From NCBI RefSeq assembly GCF_052857255.1, contig NC_135500.1, positions 163,355,183-163,419,182 of the forward strand: a stretch of 64,000 nucleotides of DNA, given 5' to 3'. Source of the stretch: Amblyomma americanum. Its lineage: Eukaryota; Arthropoda; Arachnida; Ixodida; Ixodidae. The notes under the pieces are model-generated. The model was given only the letters and a program-made list of their open reading frames with translations, made no database searches and was not told where the DNA came from. Position numbers and translations under genes: made by a program. Numbering within the stretch: position 1 is the stretch's first letter; every line of letters starts with the position of its first letter. Of the stretch, positions 24,925-37,151 are shown one piece after another.

Positions 24925-27900
24925 TAACTGCGCCACGGATGTATTCGTCTTCATTTGTTTACAACAAGGATGCAGTTCCTGCCTGCACTAAAAACGACAA
25001 TAGAAAACTGCAAGTTCGGAGAAACAGGAGAGCAGCCTAGAGTAAAGTTGATTCTAAATCAGCCTCTACTCGCGTCAGAAACTGGCGCCGTACTACGAAG
25101 AATTGCTTTGGAACGCCGCCGCTGCGAAAATGGTAAATGTAATGTGATAAAAACACGGTAAATGTAATATGTCAGTGGAGCTTCTATATCGCAGTCATTG
25201 TCGTAAGCGGCAGCTTGCGCCACGCTTTCAACTGCAACAATATTACGGTTAATAATGACAATTAAATAAGTTATCCAAGTGTCCCGCATTCTTGGGAAGC
25301 TCGGATAGTAGTAAGAAGCGAAGGTTTGTTTTTTACAAACAGCCGATAATGCGAGGGCTCAAGTAATTCAACACATTATTTCACACAGTCATAACAGCAC
25401 TTAAAGAGAAATGTTAGGAAGGAAAATTAAGGAATTTAACAAACCACTGGTACTCACAAGAAAGCTGCAGCCATGTTTCTTTGATTTTCAGAAAACCGTT
25501 TACTCAATTTAATCTACTTGTTAACGATAGGTTTATACCCTAACAACTTCAGCTGAGGTGACAGAAGGCCAGGAGCCGTTTTCTATAAACTGCCCAATTT
25601 CCATTGTACCTTTCGCGTGCGGTTCGTACTCTGTCACTGGGAACTGAGATACACCAGCGTCTTTAAAGGGTCTTTTTCTGTGCACCGTAAAACAACTATA
25701 GTGTATTTTCCTTTTTGAGGACTTTGAGTTTGAGGTTGGGCTTCCCACCTTCTCCTGCAAGTTTTTTCAGGGAAATAAATTGAATTTCAGGTGATGGCAG
25801 CGACAGATTGATTTTTTTAATGTGCCGCTATGGTGGAGCCATTGCCGGCAGATTTAACACCATGGAGGCTTATCACACCTGTAGAAAACAGCAACGTCAT
25901 CTTCTTGTCTCTTCCTTTTTGCTCTGCGTGCATAAGTTCCGTTAAGATACAGCAAATGAACTACTGAACGCAAAGGTTCGTTATCGCTTTTTAGCTGCTG
26001 CTTCGCAATTGCTTTGGTGTCAAGCTGCCTGCTCTGACGCTTCGTAGGCAACGAGAGATTGTCTCCGAAATGGCGTGCCTTCGAGAGTCCTAGATTCAAG
26101 ACCTAAGCTGATGTGCCGTAGACCATGCTACATGAAACAGAGCGGTTGAATCGGGGTCGTTCCTGCATGGACGAAAATGTCCCTCCTGTAGTGGCTGCTC
26201 CAAATCTCCTTTATATTAGGAGTAAACGACCCATCTGCTTCAGACAATGACGAGTGCTTCAAGGGTTGGAAGTTTAAATATGGGCTGAGGGGTTTATATA
26301 AAGAAAAATTATTCTTACTTGCTTGCAAGTAACCGAAGAGGCCAAGGAGGGACAAATATACCGAACTCAAAAACAGATTCCAAATATCTTGCTTGTTGCC
26401 GAAGAATGCGTCTTCCCGATATAAGCAGCCGTTTGTTTATTTATGAAGAAAAACAGTTGTTATTTTTTTACCGAGATAAGAAATAATGACCCTGTTGAAA
26501 GGTGGGTGGAAGGTAGAACCATCGTCATGCGTGCTTCACGCACCCCTTCTAAGAGCTATCCTTCCCATATCAACCCCTCTTCCCACCCCGTCTTTTTAAC
26601 GTTGCTTCTAATTGGCTATCTCACTATCGTACCTTCAAATATTTCTCAAAGCAGCAAGGACCTATGATAGTCAATAAGTCAGGCAACACTCGCTCGAAGT
26701 TTGCAGCCACATAATTACCAGCTTAAACCTAGTGTTCGATCATAGCACTCACCATTACACAAAGAGAGGAGGAGGATTTGTACTTATTATCGTCTTAAAT
26801 TTACTTTTTCTGACGAATATGCAGTCATATATCCTCAATTCTGCAAGAGACGGAAATAACACTCAAGATTCTCAACCGTAATTTTCCCGCCACTTTTTTG
26901 AAAGCCTTCCTCATCTGCCCACCAGGAGCGAACATACCGAAGTCCGGGCTTCTCACCCTGCTTATTACATCTCTTAATTTTCACTAGCTAAGATACCCCA
27001 CCAAAAAAATGATTATTTACCTTCTTGATAGAGCAACTCTCCTTAACATCAGTTCCAATCAATTCAGCTCTGATAGTACCAATATTTTATTCTTTTTTCT
27101 TGTTTCTTTAATGCCACGCAACATTCCTTTTATTCTTCGTTATTTGTCTAAGTCGTATGGAATTAAGCCCGTTATACTTAGGGGCACAGGCCGGGACATT
27201 TTTTCTAGCATTAGAAGTTCTCAGATGCTAGCTTTTACTGCCGAGCTCACATAACTAAGTATGTTTTGACACTAGTGAATCCGGAAAATACCCAATTCGC
27301 GCACTCTAATTAGCGAAAATTAGTAGAATGAAGAAAAAAGAATGCATCCGCTGAAATGCCCATGCGTGTGTATGTTCGTCGAAAAAATTCTTTATGCAAA
27401 CAGCCTCCGAAGCCGACCATATGCGTGCAGTGCAAAGTTTCGCAAGTGTGTTGAGGACACTAACGACCTGCACAATCCTGCATGGTGAATCCGGCAAAAG
27501 GGTTTTGCGAATTGTGTGAGTCTCGCTGTCGTCGACGTACCCACTCGCCCGTTTTTGCAACCTCGGTAGAAAAAAGCGGCCTTTTCACACCCGGCCGCAG
27601 AAATTTCGTTTGGCACCCAAGCAGTCAGTTTAGCCGCATCGCTCGACGAGACTGGGTGCACCATCGCGCCCACTCGCTTTGGGGAGGGAGCGCAACACAG
27701 CCAGTTGGGAACTGGCTTCAACACTAATCACTGATCTCGAAATAAGTAACGTCATTAAAGTGTCGTTTTCGGGCCGACCGCCTTCACCCAGTGTCCCCAA
27801 ATCCCTCTCCTCCCCTGCCTCCCGTATCTCCTCCTCGGCTGTACACCCCGCTTTCCCTCCTTCTCTTCGACCATCTGTCCTCCTCTTCGGTCGCGCGCTA

Positions 27901-30900
27901 AAACTTTCTCCCCGACAGCGTTTTCTGACACGCGAACAGCCTGATTCGGTGCGCTTGTGTTTGTGTGTGTGTTATTTTATTTCTCGCGCGGAGCTCTTCT
28001 TAAACTGCGCGAATCGTTTCAGACTGGCCGGCTAATGAGAGTCGTTTGAATGAATTTATAGTTTGTTGTATTTTCTTATCCCTGTACTGTACAGTGGATG
28101 TAGCGGCGGACATTTAGACGCCAGCAAAGCCACCACCACTGAGTGAGTGAGAATATTTATCAGAGACGGCTGTGGTTGCGGAGCAAATACGGCGTTTCTG
28201 GAAAACATTTAAGCTTTTCAGCGGACCTGATGTTCCGACGACATTACTATGCGTGCCGCGGCCTTGCACTGTTTTTCTTTGTCTCATTTGAGAAATGGTA
28301 CGTGTCAGGCGCAGTGGGGTAAGATATTTCAAGCCAAACCATAGTGCATAAAACAAAGAGAAAAGAAATTTACTGCGCGTCGGGGCTGCACGTAATTAGG
28401 ATTTCTTGGCATGGGGTACCGAGCGGTGTTACGTACTCGCCATTGCGGTCGATTATTAATCTGTTTTCACCACAGTGACGATTATCTTTCGGGCTAAATA
28501 CAAATTTCACAAATTCCTTGTTCTGGTAAGATATCAGGAGCTGCAGTTGGTCTGATGTCGTCTTGTGTGTATTTTTTTTCTCCTCGAGGAAAAAAGCCTT
28601 CCACTAATAAATAACAAAAAATATAGACACAAAAACGAAAATTACAAGCTCTGACAAATTTGTGAACTGGAAACTTGGCGCAGGAACTGATGCGACTTGA
28701 AGAGCCGCTTCAGCTTGCAACCTCGAATGTTAGTTTAAAACGCGACTGACAGATGGCGGGATAACTATTTGAAGTTCAACTGCTAACAGGAATCTGATTG
28801 CGTGACGTCTACCGCGTTTTTGGAGTTTCTCGCGATGAGTTAGCGCCCGGAGTTTCACGGAAAACTGTCCGCTAGATTTTCGTGATACGAGAAACATTAA
28901 ATGTAGTCTCGAAAGAAAGGAAGCAAAAAAAAAACACAGTCCTTACTGCCGCTAACAAACCTATTACTTCTGCTTAGCATCAACACGCACCATATCGCAT
29001 ATTGCTTTTTCGTGAATCTCGCGATTTGTACGTTTTAATGACGAAATGGGATCAAGGTTTACCAGCGTCACTCATCGCTTCTGGAGGGCTTGGCTTTAAT
29101 AAGCCTCCAACAGTAGAGCGCGCATTTATTAACGGTCTTGTGTTGTGTAACTGCTGAACGCAACGCAGACACAACTACCCAAAAGCTGGTGTCTCTTCTA
29201 ATTTTAACACCAACGCTAAACCAAAGCCGGTAGATGGCCGCGACGGTGAATGAAAAAGAGCACACGCTAATGTTAAAGCTGCGAGAGGTGTCTAAGTGGA
29301 ATCCTAAAAGACGCTTATTAGGTGTATCAAAAAGCTTTATTCCCAATATTTTTGGGCGCCAACGCAGCATCTAATTCTAGCTGCCTTTGCGATTCTACGC
29401 CAGCCCAAATTTCTCGCACCATCATGGCCCTCATCCGTCAGTCTAGTGATGCTGTATTGAATAGCGTGAATAACAATGTATTTCTTGAGTAACCTCATTT
29501 GAAGACTTCACTTTTGAACTTTGCTTTAGGTTTTCAGCGAAGAAAAATAGCGAGAGAAAGTGGCACTCAAATATTTTCATAGCAAAAGAAATACTTAAAA
29601 AGCGAAAAAAAAATTTTAAGGGCAATATTGTGCATGCACGCGTCTAGGCGGAGCGCTTTTTAAAGAAAGGAAAAGTATGATTTGCAAAACCAAGCGCAGC
29701 TAGGGCGGGACCAGCAATTTTCGTGGGGCAGCGCAGAAACGGCGCATTAAATTGAGGCGGCCAGCTGGTCGCTCGAGAAGAACCTCTCTCATAAGCGTAC
29801 AAACGGGAAACGCGGAATAGGGCGGTAAGGGAAAAAAGGGAAGGAAAGAAGACGAGTGAAGAGGGATGGCTTCTGAGCGCGTATAAAAATGAAAAGTTGA
29901 AACACAAGACGGAGACAAAATACGACTACGGCCAGGCACGCGACATGTGTGTGGAGTGAAAATTGGAAGAAGAAAAAAAAAGGATTGAGAAAGAAGACAA
30001 GGTTGCATGAAGCACGCCCTCTTGAGGCCTCCCTTGTTGCCCCGGTCAGCGGTCTCTTTTTCTCGCTATTTACGTTTGGGGAACAAAATGATAAGCGGGG
30101 ATAAAAAGGAAAAGATTGGGAGCGGGGAGGGAGAGGGGGTTGTCAGAGAGAAGAACGAGAGTGCATTTTCGTCGCAGGAGTTCAGACCGCGCCTCCTCCG
30201 CCGATTTGTTCATTCCCTCTCGACTCTTAAATAGCGCGCTCCTGAGCGGCTTCTGTGCGGCTTCTTTTCTCCGCTATTAATTTGCAACGCACCTCCCAGC
30301 CCGTGCGCCAGCGAACCGCCACGTGCATTGCGCCGGGCATAGTGAGAAGACAGTGCCATTGTTTCCGAACACAAAAGCGCCCTAAGAGCGGTTTGCTAAC
30401 CACTCTCGGACGGGGGGCCTTTGAAGCGTTTCCACACTTTCGCATACGGTTACGCATTCTGCGCTGAAGCGCCTGGGAACGCAGGTGCTCCCCTCTTTGA
30501 AGCCGAGCGCCAGGGGAACCAAGAGCACTGGTGCGGGGGCTGCGCGCATATCCCGACAATGGACGCGCCCGGCCGGGTGAGGCGTAGACTGATGCAGTGC
30601 GCTGCTAGTGTGGTGGGCTGCATGACCGAGAGTTAGGCTCCGCGAGTAACTATAATTGGTTTCCTCGTTGTTATTGCTTTGCCCAATGCATGTATAGAAA
30701 CGGCTGAAAGGGGCTGCAGGTGACTAGATGTGAGCTAGGCACGCGAAGTGCTGAAGATAAGTTCCAACGATAAACAGTCGATAGGGGAAGCATTGCCAGC
30801 CCCTAAACGCTTCTCGCAGAAATTTCAGCCAACCTTTTAAGAGCGCCACCTTTTCTCAACATACACAAAACCGGTAGCAGAAACCGAATTTATGCATGTA

Positions 30901-30939
30901 TCATGGCTCACTGATACAGTTCAACTACCATTCTGTAAA

Positions 30940-31059
30940 CATCTTTTGTAAAACAGCGCGAACAACGTCGGACAAGAACAAGAAGGACACGGGAACAGCG
31001 CTCGTCCCGTGTCCTTCTTGTTCTCGTCCAACGTTGTTCGCGCTGTTTTACAAAAGATG
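30940..31059. mobile_element. Foldback (hairpin) element, 55-base arms
   Basis: Arms 30940-30994 and 31005-31059 are complementary at about 53 of 55 positions, with a ten-base centre (ACAGCGCTCG). The outer part contains TTTTGTAAAACAGCGCGAAC and the inner part AAGAAGGACACGGGA. The closeness of the arms suggests a recent insertion or conversion. Related hairpins are at 51762-51858 and, as a half-element, 35465-35540. No gene is carried. Confidence 0.85.
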
Positions 31060-31239
31060 CATATGTGCCAACTCGCCAAACTAAACGTTCTGCTTAGCCA
31101 TATTCTGTAAACCCTCGCAGTGCCTCGTGTTTTAGTGTCCTAGCTTTGTGGCTGGCTAATCATGCAAGCTAATGAGCAGACAAGGGTAGGATTATGAGGG
31201 TCTCGTTATGATATACACATGAAGAAACCCAATTAATAG

Positions 31240-31541
31240 TGATCGAAACTAAGAAAACCATTGGGAACATTTCTGTTTTCATTATTTGTGGTGTTAATCA
31301 ATGGGATATTAATTGTGTAATTATTTTCTGGCTGCAAGATGGTTGATTAGAACGTAGTAGAGGTCTTGGGTTCGGAGGTGTTTGGTTCGAATGCCACCGC
31401 CGGCACGTGGTTGTTCGTTCTTCTACTTTCAAATCAAGCATCTTTCAGCCATAACATATTTGGGAAATTATTTTGCAATTGATTAACACCACGAATAAAA
31501 AAATAACATTTCCCTATGATTTCCCTGGTTTTGGTGCCTCT
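31240..31541. mobile_element. Long-inverted-repeat MITE with a B-box-like centre
   Basis: TGTGGTGTTAATCAAT at 31287-31302 is inverted as ATTGATTAACACCA at 31478-31491. The similarity extends for about 100 bases on each side, including TGGCTGCAAGATG against CATCTTTCAGCCA. The unpaired centre holds GGTTCGAATGCC followed by the CCGCCGGC palindrome, reminiscent of a tRNA T arm. Similar sequences are, from memory, common in tick transcripts. No coding capacity. Confidence 0.75.
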
Positions 31542-34500
31542 TGGCTTCCTACGTATTCATATAGGGTGCCTTTTATAATTGGAGCCCAGACTGACGCCTT
31601 CGTACGCGAAAAAACCAAAGCGCCTGGGAATCCTCTCTAGTGCAGGTGAGATGCTTTCGACGGAAACATGTTCTGGGGTAGCACGGACGCCTCTTGGAAT
31701 AACCCGCTCGTCATGGACACTGGCAGGCAGTGAAGGAGATTTCTTTCTGTCTGTGCACATCATGCTCATTTGAGGTCCTTGTTTTTCTTATTTTTGTCTG
31801 GGTACGCACAGAATTCATCGTGGCAGCCTCATTGATGTCACTTACTGCAAGGCTTCACACTGCCCCGACATGTTTCCTCTGGGTATTCACCAGCCTTTAC
31901 CGCTGCCTAGCGCGTAGGATGGTCTGCTTTCTCATCGGATTAGGGTCTCTATTCATGGCGCTGTACCGTCAACACAAGAGCGGACTGTGGCTGAGAAGAG
32001 GCCTTCACTATGCTGGAATCCGTAGAGGTGCAGTCTTACGCAAACAGATTCTGTTGAGAGCCGAAAAAGGCCATTAGCGTTACCAAGGCTGCTTCTTCAT
32101 GCGACGCGTGTGACGCCGACAGCCAGTAGATGATGAGCATCGGATGAAAAATTTGGTTTGATGACTTTTTGGTCAGCTCAGAATAGTGTGATGCGAAAAA
32201 CAGCAAAAACAACGTTCGCTTCTTTCTAATATACAATGGAAAGTCTCCTGCAGCGGGAGGCTATTACTGCATAGTTGTGCATTTTATTCCTTCATTAATA
32301 ACCTAGGATGATCTGAAGGCTTGCATATAAGTACTAAATTTCTTCTTAGTCATATTTTTTAAATAGTGCTCCAAGTTGGATGCGAAAGTTTCAAATAGCC
32401 ATCGCTGCATTAACTGTTGATTCCAGCTCAAAATTACCTCAAAAGAGCTGCTGTGGTATTTTTGTAAATTTTCGTTAATTTCATGAACGAGCCGTAGATT
32501 TTATTTTGTTAAACATCTTATTTCCGGTGTAAAAGGTAACTGGAGCTTCAGTTTAATTTTACAACAAACTTTGCGTAAAGAGCCCTACCCCTGAGAGCGG
32601 TAAATTTGCGAGGATCTTGATATGGATGTCCTTTATTGAGTTCAAAACCAGCTGTTTAGGACATAGTAAGAAATTTATTATGAGCCCAGGAATTTAAGGA
32701 CAAGACACATAATCTGGCGGGACAGGCATTACCACAAATTCTTGTCTCTTTCTAAAGCCTTAAATTCGTTGCTCAACAAAACGGCGCTGTCACAATTCAA
32801 CATGATTAGAAAATTACACAAGTGTTAGAATTTTGCGGCGAAGTTTACATTTTGTCTAGAGCATAATTTTTCTGGGCTCTCGTTCACCAATGAGATGGCG
32901 AAGACGTCCGTTAGAGCGGTGGAATCCAATCTAAAAAGCAAATTTCAGTTTTTTAGCATTTTTTTTGCCTCAAAGCTTTACCGCGCTTTCGCTGGAGAAC
33001 CACTGCACAAATACAAAGGAAAGGTTTTGCGCCGTGTCTGCATGTTTATGGCTTGTTTTCCAGGAAGCGCGCTTGAAAGGATGCGGTATATCCCTGAATA
33101 ATATTTCTGTGTCCCCTGTTATATAAGATAATATTGTGTTCGTGAAACATTTCGCAGACATATTTTGCAATAGTTTCGCCATCCCCAGCATTTAGAAATT
33201 CAGGTACTTTCTTTTTTGTTGAACGTAAAGTATTCGTAATGCGCATGATACTATATTTAGAGCCAGTCTCTTTATTCCTGCGGTTGGTGGGCCCTAACAT
33301 GGCCGGCCGCATCTGAATAGGCACGTGCTGCTTGCGTATGTTAAAGGGCAAGAGGCCGTTTCCATTAACGTCACAATATACAGAGCAGAAGTGTTGGTAG
33401 AGTCCCGCTTTTGTGTTCTCAAGATTAACAGCGTCAGCTGGCGCTTGCAGAAACTTGTATTCCTGCGCGCGAGACGCACACCAGCCTTCACCCCTTCACG
33501 TCTTTTTTTCGTGTTTCCAATAAGCGCAACTTAATTTAGAAGCATTTTAATTCTTGTATTTTTTTCGTAGGGTGTTAAAGAGGTTTTTAAGGATGGACGA
33601 AACGGCATCTCCACTTTGTCTTCTATAATGTTGATGGGGAAAGAAGTTACCCGTCGGCTGACTTTTCTATGAAGAGTGCCTTTTTCTGCCCGTTCATTGT
33701 TCACGAGACGATGCTCAGAATATGTAGTACGTGCTTTTATCATACGCCCAATGGGTCTTATTCCGAGAGGGAGCAGGTGTGGAGTGCACTTTTTTTTCTC
33801 CTGAACTCGCTCATTTCAGGCGGGTTTTAATGAGCACGTTGCGACTTGCGCAACTGCGCTCGTTTTTTAAACTTACAGAATCAACGATCATAGCAGGTAT
33901 GAACATGTGCGTAGCCGTAAAATAAATCGCCATGTAGGCGTGCCTTGCACCTAATTCACCAGCGACGCAGCGAGCCAGTAAGATAAGCTTACTGTTGATG
34001 TTTCCAGTCGCCTCCGACTGCGTCCACGCGATTTCACTATACCTGTATATATTTTTTTAGAATGTTAATGTTGCGGCAACATTTTATGCGATGTCTCACG
34101 AGTGAACTTTTAAGAGCAGCTCCCTTCAACAAAAGCATGTCCAATCGAGTTTGTCTGGAAGTAATTGCATTGTAGAGTAGATCTCAGACGAGCATGTCTT
34201 AAGTTTTAAAAGTCTGTAGCGATAAGGGAATTGAATGCACGCGCGTTTTTCAATACATCTCCTTTTCTACCTCAACCTTTTTGAAACCACTAACAGTGGG
34301 GTCGCATTTTCATGCAGGAAGCAGCCAGTCTTGTTTGAAAGTGAGAAAGTGTAAGAAAAATGATCAACCTACTACGATATGATGAATACTGAAGGGCGAC
34401 CAACCGCACTCATCATGTTAGCGCAACTTAAAGCCTTGAAGAACTGTGCTTGATCAAGAAAAATACTTTCAGCAGAGCAACCGAGGTCCACACTTAGGGT

Positions 34501-36240
34501 AGGTCATCTCCGCTAGTCGTAGAGCACAACTGGTTCGTCAGGTGCTTTGAGCAGCCATTAATTTAAGATTTCCTCAAACACACAAAGCACTTCCTCTTAT
34601 AAATGTGTGCTGTGAAATTATCTTGTGAGGTGAGGCAGTGCATTAGCGAGAAGACAAATTTCTATACCTTTTCTTGAAATACAGTACTTGGGAGTTTCGG
34701 AATTTCATATTCATGGTGTTTGAGTCATCACGCTCGCAATTACAACAAACGTGTCGCTCAAGGCAAGGGGAGTATAGCATGCAGAGCTTCCGCCGTAGTT
34801 TTCTTGACACACAAAGACCCCCCCGTCTATGTAGTCTTTTGAATGCTCTAAGGTTCGATGATGATGGCGAGTTGGCTGCATAAATTTTACTCCACATTGT
34901 ACTCTTACACGTTGTGTATTATCATCTTTACAGAGTTTAGTTTTTCACCAGCTCTTCCTTTTCTCATGTTTCTTTGCTTCTTTCCTTTTTTTTTTAAAGT
35001 AAGCCTCCTCGCTTCGCCTAGGAGTGTTCCTATTTAGCTCTACGGAAAGATCGACTGGCCTATTACCGTGAGCGTCACCTTCTGATCCTGTACCATGAAG
35101 AAATATCTTCAGCTGCCCAGATTAGAGGAAGCGGTTAGAATTCTTTTTTTGTCGTTTGGCTTAATGAATGTAGACCTAGTCTTTCTCTTCTTTCCAAAAG
35201 CATGCCAGAGGAAAGAGGAATAGATGCACAGGAGAGCGGCTGCGAATTGTAACGCTTTGGAACAGACTCATGTATAACATAGCGAGAAAGTGTGACCGCT
35301 GCATGTTTCACGATAATTTAGTTAGCCCCTTTTTATAACTTCACCGGCCTACCCTTCAGTGCTGCGTATTGGTTTACCTCAGACCTCCTAGAATCATAAA
35401 ACGATGTTGAAGTGCAGCTGTGCTGATTACAGCAGAAAGTTGGGCGAGGTGGTTACTATGCATGGGGAATAAAGCGCGTGAAGACGATGACAGGACGAAA
35501 AACCATAAGGACGAGCGCTAGGTGGGGACTGACTTAATAATCTTCCGAAGCATTGCCGCACGTGCGGTTTCAATGACACAAAGAAAAAATAAGCAATGCA
35601 CACCTCTGTTTGCGAAAGGGATGATTCTTTTCAAGCATCCAGAGTAATTAGTCCGTGACTGAATGGAAGACTTCCACATGCGCATGTGCTAGGGAATCGA
35701 TACCAGTCAATATTTGGTGGCGTTTACTGATAGAGACTTCGAGTTTTTAGTGTCTGCATTGGGTTATCAGTGAAATAACTGGGCTGTGTTGCTTATGCTC
35801 TTTTTTGACTCTTGTTCATTATTTCCACTTCGGCTGGTTGGCGAATTTTGCGCTTGATGATTGCTGCTTTGCTGTTTCTTTTTCTTTGTTCTGTCTTTTC
35901 ATGATTTTCTATTGCAACATATACTCTCTGGAATATATTTTCAGTTGATAGCCATCCTGCTTGTGGTTATTCGTCGTGCCGTAGTGTTCACTCGTTTTTT
36001 TCTACCATGCCTGTCCGCAGTACCTTGTTTCTGAAAATTTGTACGCTTGCTTTTTTATTTTTCTTTACGATTGTTTTCGATTGTTTAATATTGAATTCCT
36101 GTTTTCTTGCTTTTTTTCTTTTTGTTCTTACAATGCCCCACATTGAAGGCCGCCCCCTCGCCCCTCCCCCTCCCTCCACAAACACACTATTAAAATACCT
36201 CCGTGCCTTTAGCAGCACAAAGTGAACAGAAGAAGAGGGG
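31542..36240. other. No gene seen; probable intron of the Dscam-like gene
   Basis: AT-rich sequence downstream of the Ig1 exon, with the half foldback element at 35.47 kb and a CCGCACGTGCGG palindrome near 35557. No second Ig exon was recognised on the minus strand. Confidence 0.5.
35465..35540 (+). mobile_element. Half-copy related to the foldback family
   Basis: The segment has AAAGCGCGTGAAGACGATGA followed by CAGGACG and AAGGACGAGCGCTAGG, resembling one arm and the centre of the hairpin elements. No matching second arm is present. It runs into GACTGACTTAATAATCTT, which could be the boundary with a larger parent element. Confidence 0.5.
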
Positions 36241-36288
36241 GCCTCAGGGCGCTTAGCCACGAGGTTGCTGAGCTAAGCACTCTGAGGC
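36241..36288 (-). other. Two-step stem-loop in the intron just downstream of the Ig1 exon
   Basis: GCCTCAG and GCTTAGC on the left pair exactly with GCTAAGC and CTGAGGC on the right. The two 7-base-pair helices are separated by a symmetrical 3x3 internal loop and closed by a 14-base loop. In the sense transcript it lies about 209-256 nt after the donor. Whether it forms or affects splicing is inference; it may be a chance or relict palindrome. Confidence 0.55.
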
Positions 36289-36403
36289 TTCCAATTCCTT
36301 GTTTACTTTGTGTTGTCATGAAACCAATGTACCTGCCTTTTGTTTACCATAGACTCCGGGCCTTTAACAGACAGATACTATGGTAAGGCCAAGAGAGAAT
36401 ACA

Positions 36404-36420
36404 GGGGGGGGGGGGGGGGG
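36404..36420 (+). repeat. G17 homopolymer in the intron after the Ig1 exon
   Basis: Seventeen G on the plus strand, so a C17 tract in the Dscam-like sense transcript, beginning about 77 nt downstream of the donor. Poly(C) could bind KH-domain splicing factors, but that is inference. Confidence 0.95.
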
Positions 36421-36488
36421 TGTACCACTGCTGTGTCGCTCGCAGAAATCTTTAATGGATAAGTAACTGAAAAGACACGAAAAGGGGA

Positions 36489-36496
36489 GTACTCAC
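36489..36496 (-). other. Splice donor of the Ig1 exon
   Basis: The minus strand reads GCCA followed by GTGAGTAC, a near-consensus U1 site. The split occurs after the first base of a codon (phase 1), matching the upstream intron, so the exon is symmetrical. The conserved VRA that ends Dscam Ig1 immediately precedes it. Confidence 0.82.
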
Positions 36497-36820
36497 TGGC
36501 TCTGACTTGGACGTCCCTGCTGCCCACGGAGCCGGCGGAGTTTGACGCCACGCAGCGGTACGTGGCGGCGTGAACGTCCTGCCGGTAGTCCTGTGCGCGG
36601 AAGGGCGCGAATGACAGGGTGCCATCCGGCCGCACCGCCACTACGCCGGACACGTCGCGGACAGGCAGGCCCGTACTGGCGCGCACCCAGTGAACGTCGG
36701 GCCGGGGGGTCCCCTGCACTGTGCACGGCACCAGGGCGCCTGTACTGTTGTAGAAGGTCACTCGGCTGGGCGGCTCTAGCGCGAAGCTGGGGCCCGTTGG
36801 TCGCTCGTCATGGGGCCGCG
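36497..36820 (-). CDS. Dscam-like: Internal exon encoding the first Ig domain of a Dscam-like cell adhesion receptor (partial gene)
   Basis: This exon encodes 107 whole codons plus split codons at both ends, so both flanking introns are phase 1, as is usual for Ig-domain exons. Seen in the sequence, by exon residue: GPSFALEPPSRV at 9-20, an NST glycosylation site at 24-26, the B-strand cysteine at 32 (LVPC), the C-strand tryptophan at 44 (VHW), then APFRAQDYRQDVHA and the F-strand YRC with the second cysteine at 89, followed by ASNSAG and SRDVQVRA. From family knowledge, the NSTGA, DYRQ-VHA-Y-C and SRDV-VRA blocks are characteristic of Dscam Ig1. Dscam is a single-pass membrane homophilic receptor used in neural wiring and, in arthropods, in haemocytes; chelicerates carry several Dscam paralogues. 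The open frame continues into the introns on both sides, so the splice sites, not stops, set the ends. Signal peptide, later Ig and FNIII domains and the membrane segment are not seen here. A different Dscam paralogue remains possible. Confidence 0.9.
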
Positions 36821-36868
36821 CTGCACGAGATAAGAAGCAGAACAATGTAGGTGCATGTTCAAGAAATG
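36821..36868 (-). other. Splice acceptor and pyrimidine tract of the Ig1 exon
   Basis: Read on the minus strand, a pyrimidine-rich stretch (TTGTTCTGCTTCTTATCTCG) ends in TGCAG directly before the exon. Using this AG leaves the reading frame in phase 1 and places the start about eight residues before the conserved GPSF block, which fits the length of a Dscam Ig1 exon. Confidence 0.8.
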
Positions 36869-37141
36869 AACCGCAATTGCAAGGGCTCTTGATTAAAAAA
36901 AACGGTGCAATCCTACACATCAGGCCACCCAGTAGAACCTGGCACCTGGAAGGTAGTTTCCGAGGCTTACCGAAGGTAATTTGCCACGTCAATATGCGGC
37001 CCTGTTTTCAAAGGACACCAAGAAACAATTCTAGCTAGCTTGTTTGTATTGATTACTTCGCACTCAAGACGTAAACTGCTGAAAATGTAGAAACCGCGAT
37101 GTTCCGACGCGTTTCTTTTTTTTATGATGGGAGAGGGAGGA

Positions 37142-37151
37142 GGGGGGGGGG
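37142..37151 (+). repeat. G10 homopolymer
   Basis: Ten G preceded by a purine-rich GGGAGAGGGAGGA stretch. Confidence 0.9.

Larger units (their letters stand above)
21393..30939. other. No confident gene; G tracts and CpG-rich patches
   Basis: Two long G tracts, a 12-base duplication and CpG-rich patches at about 27.5-28.0 and 30.17-30.64 kb. A 146-codon minus-strand frame at 23863-24303 shows no family motif and is treated as chance. Confidence 0.5.

Noticed and set aside
36497..36820. Exon as part of a tandem cassette array like the shortened chelicerate Dscam genes
   Set aside because: Only one Ig exon is visible; no sister cassettes lie nearby, and the sequence resembles Ig1 of the long Dscam form.
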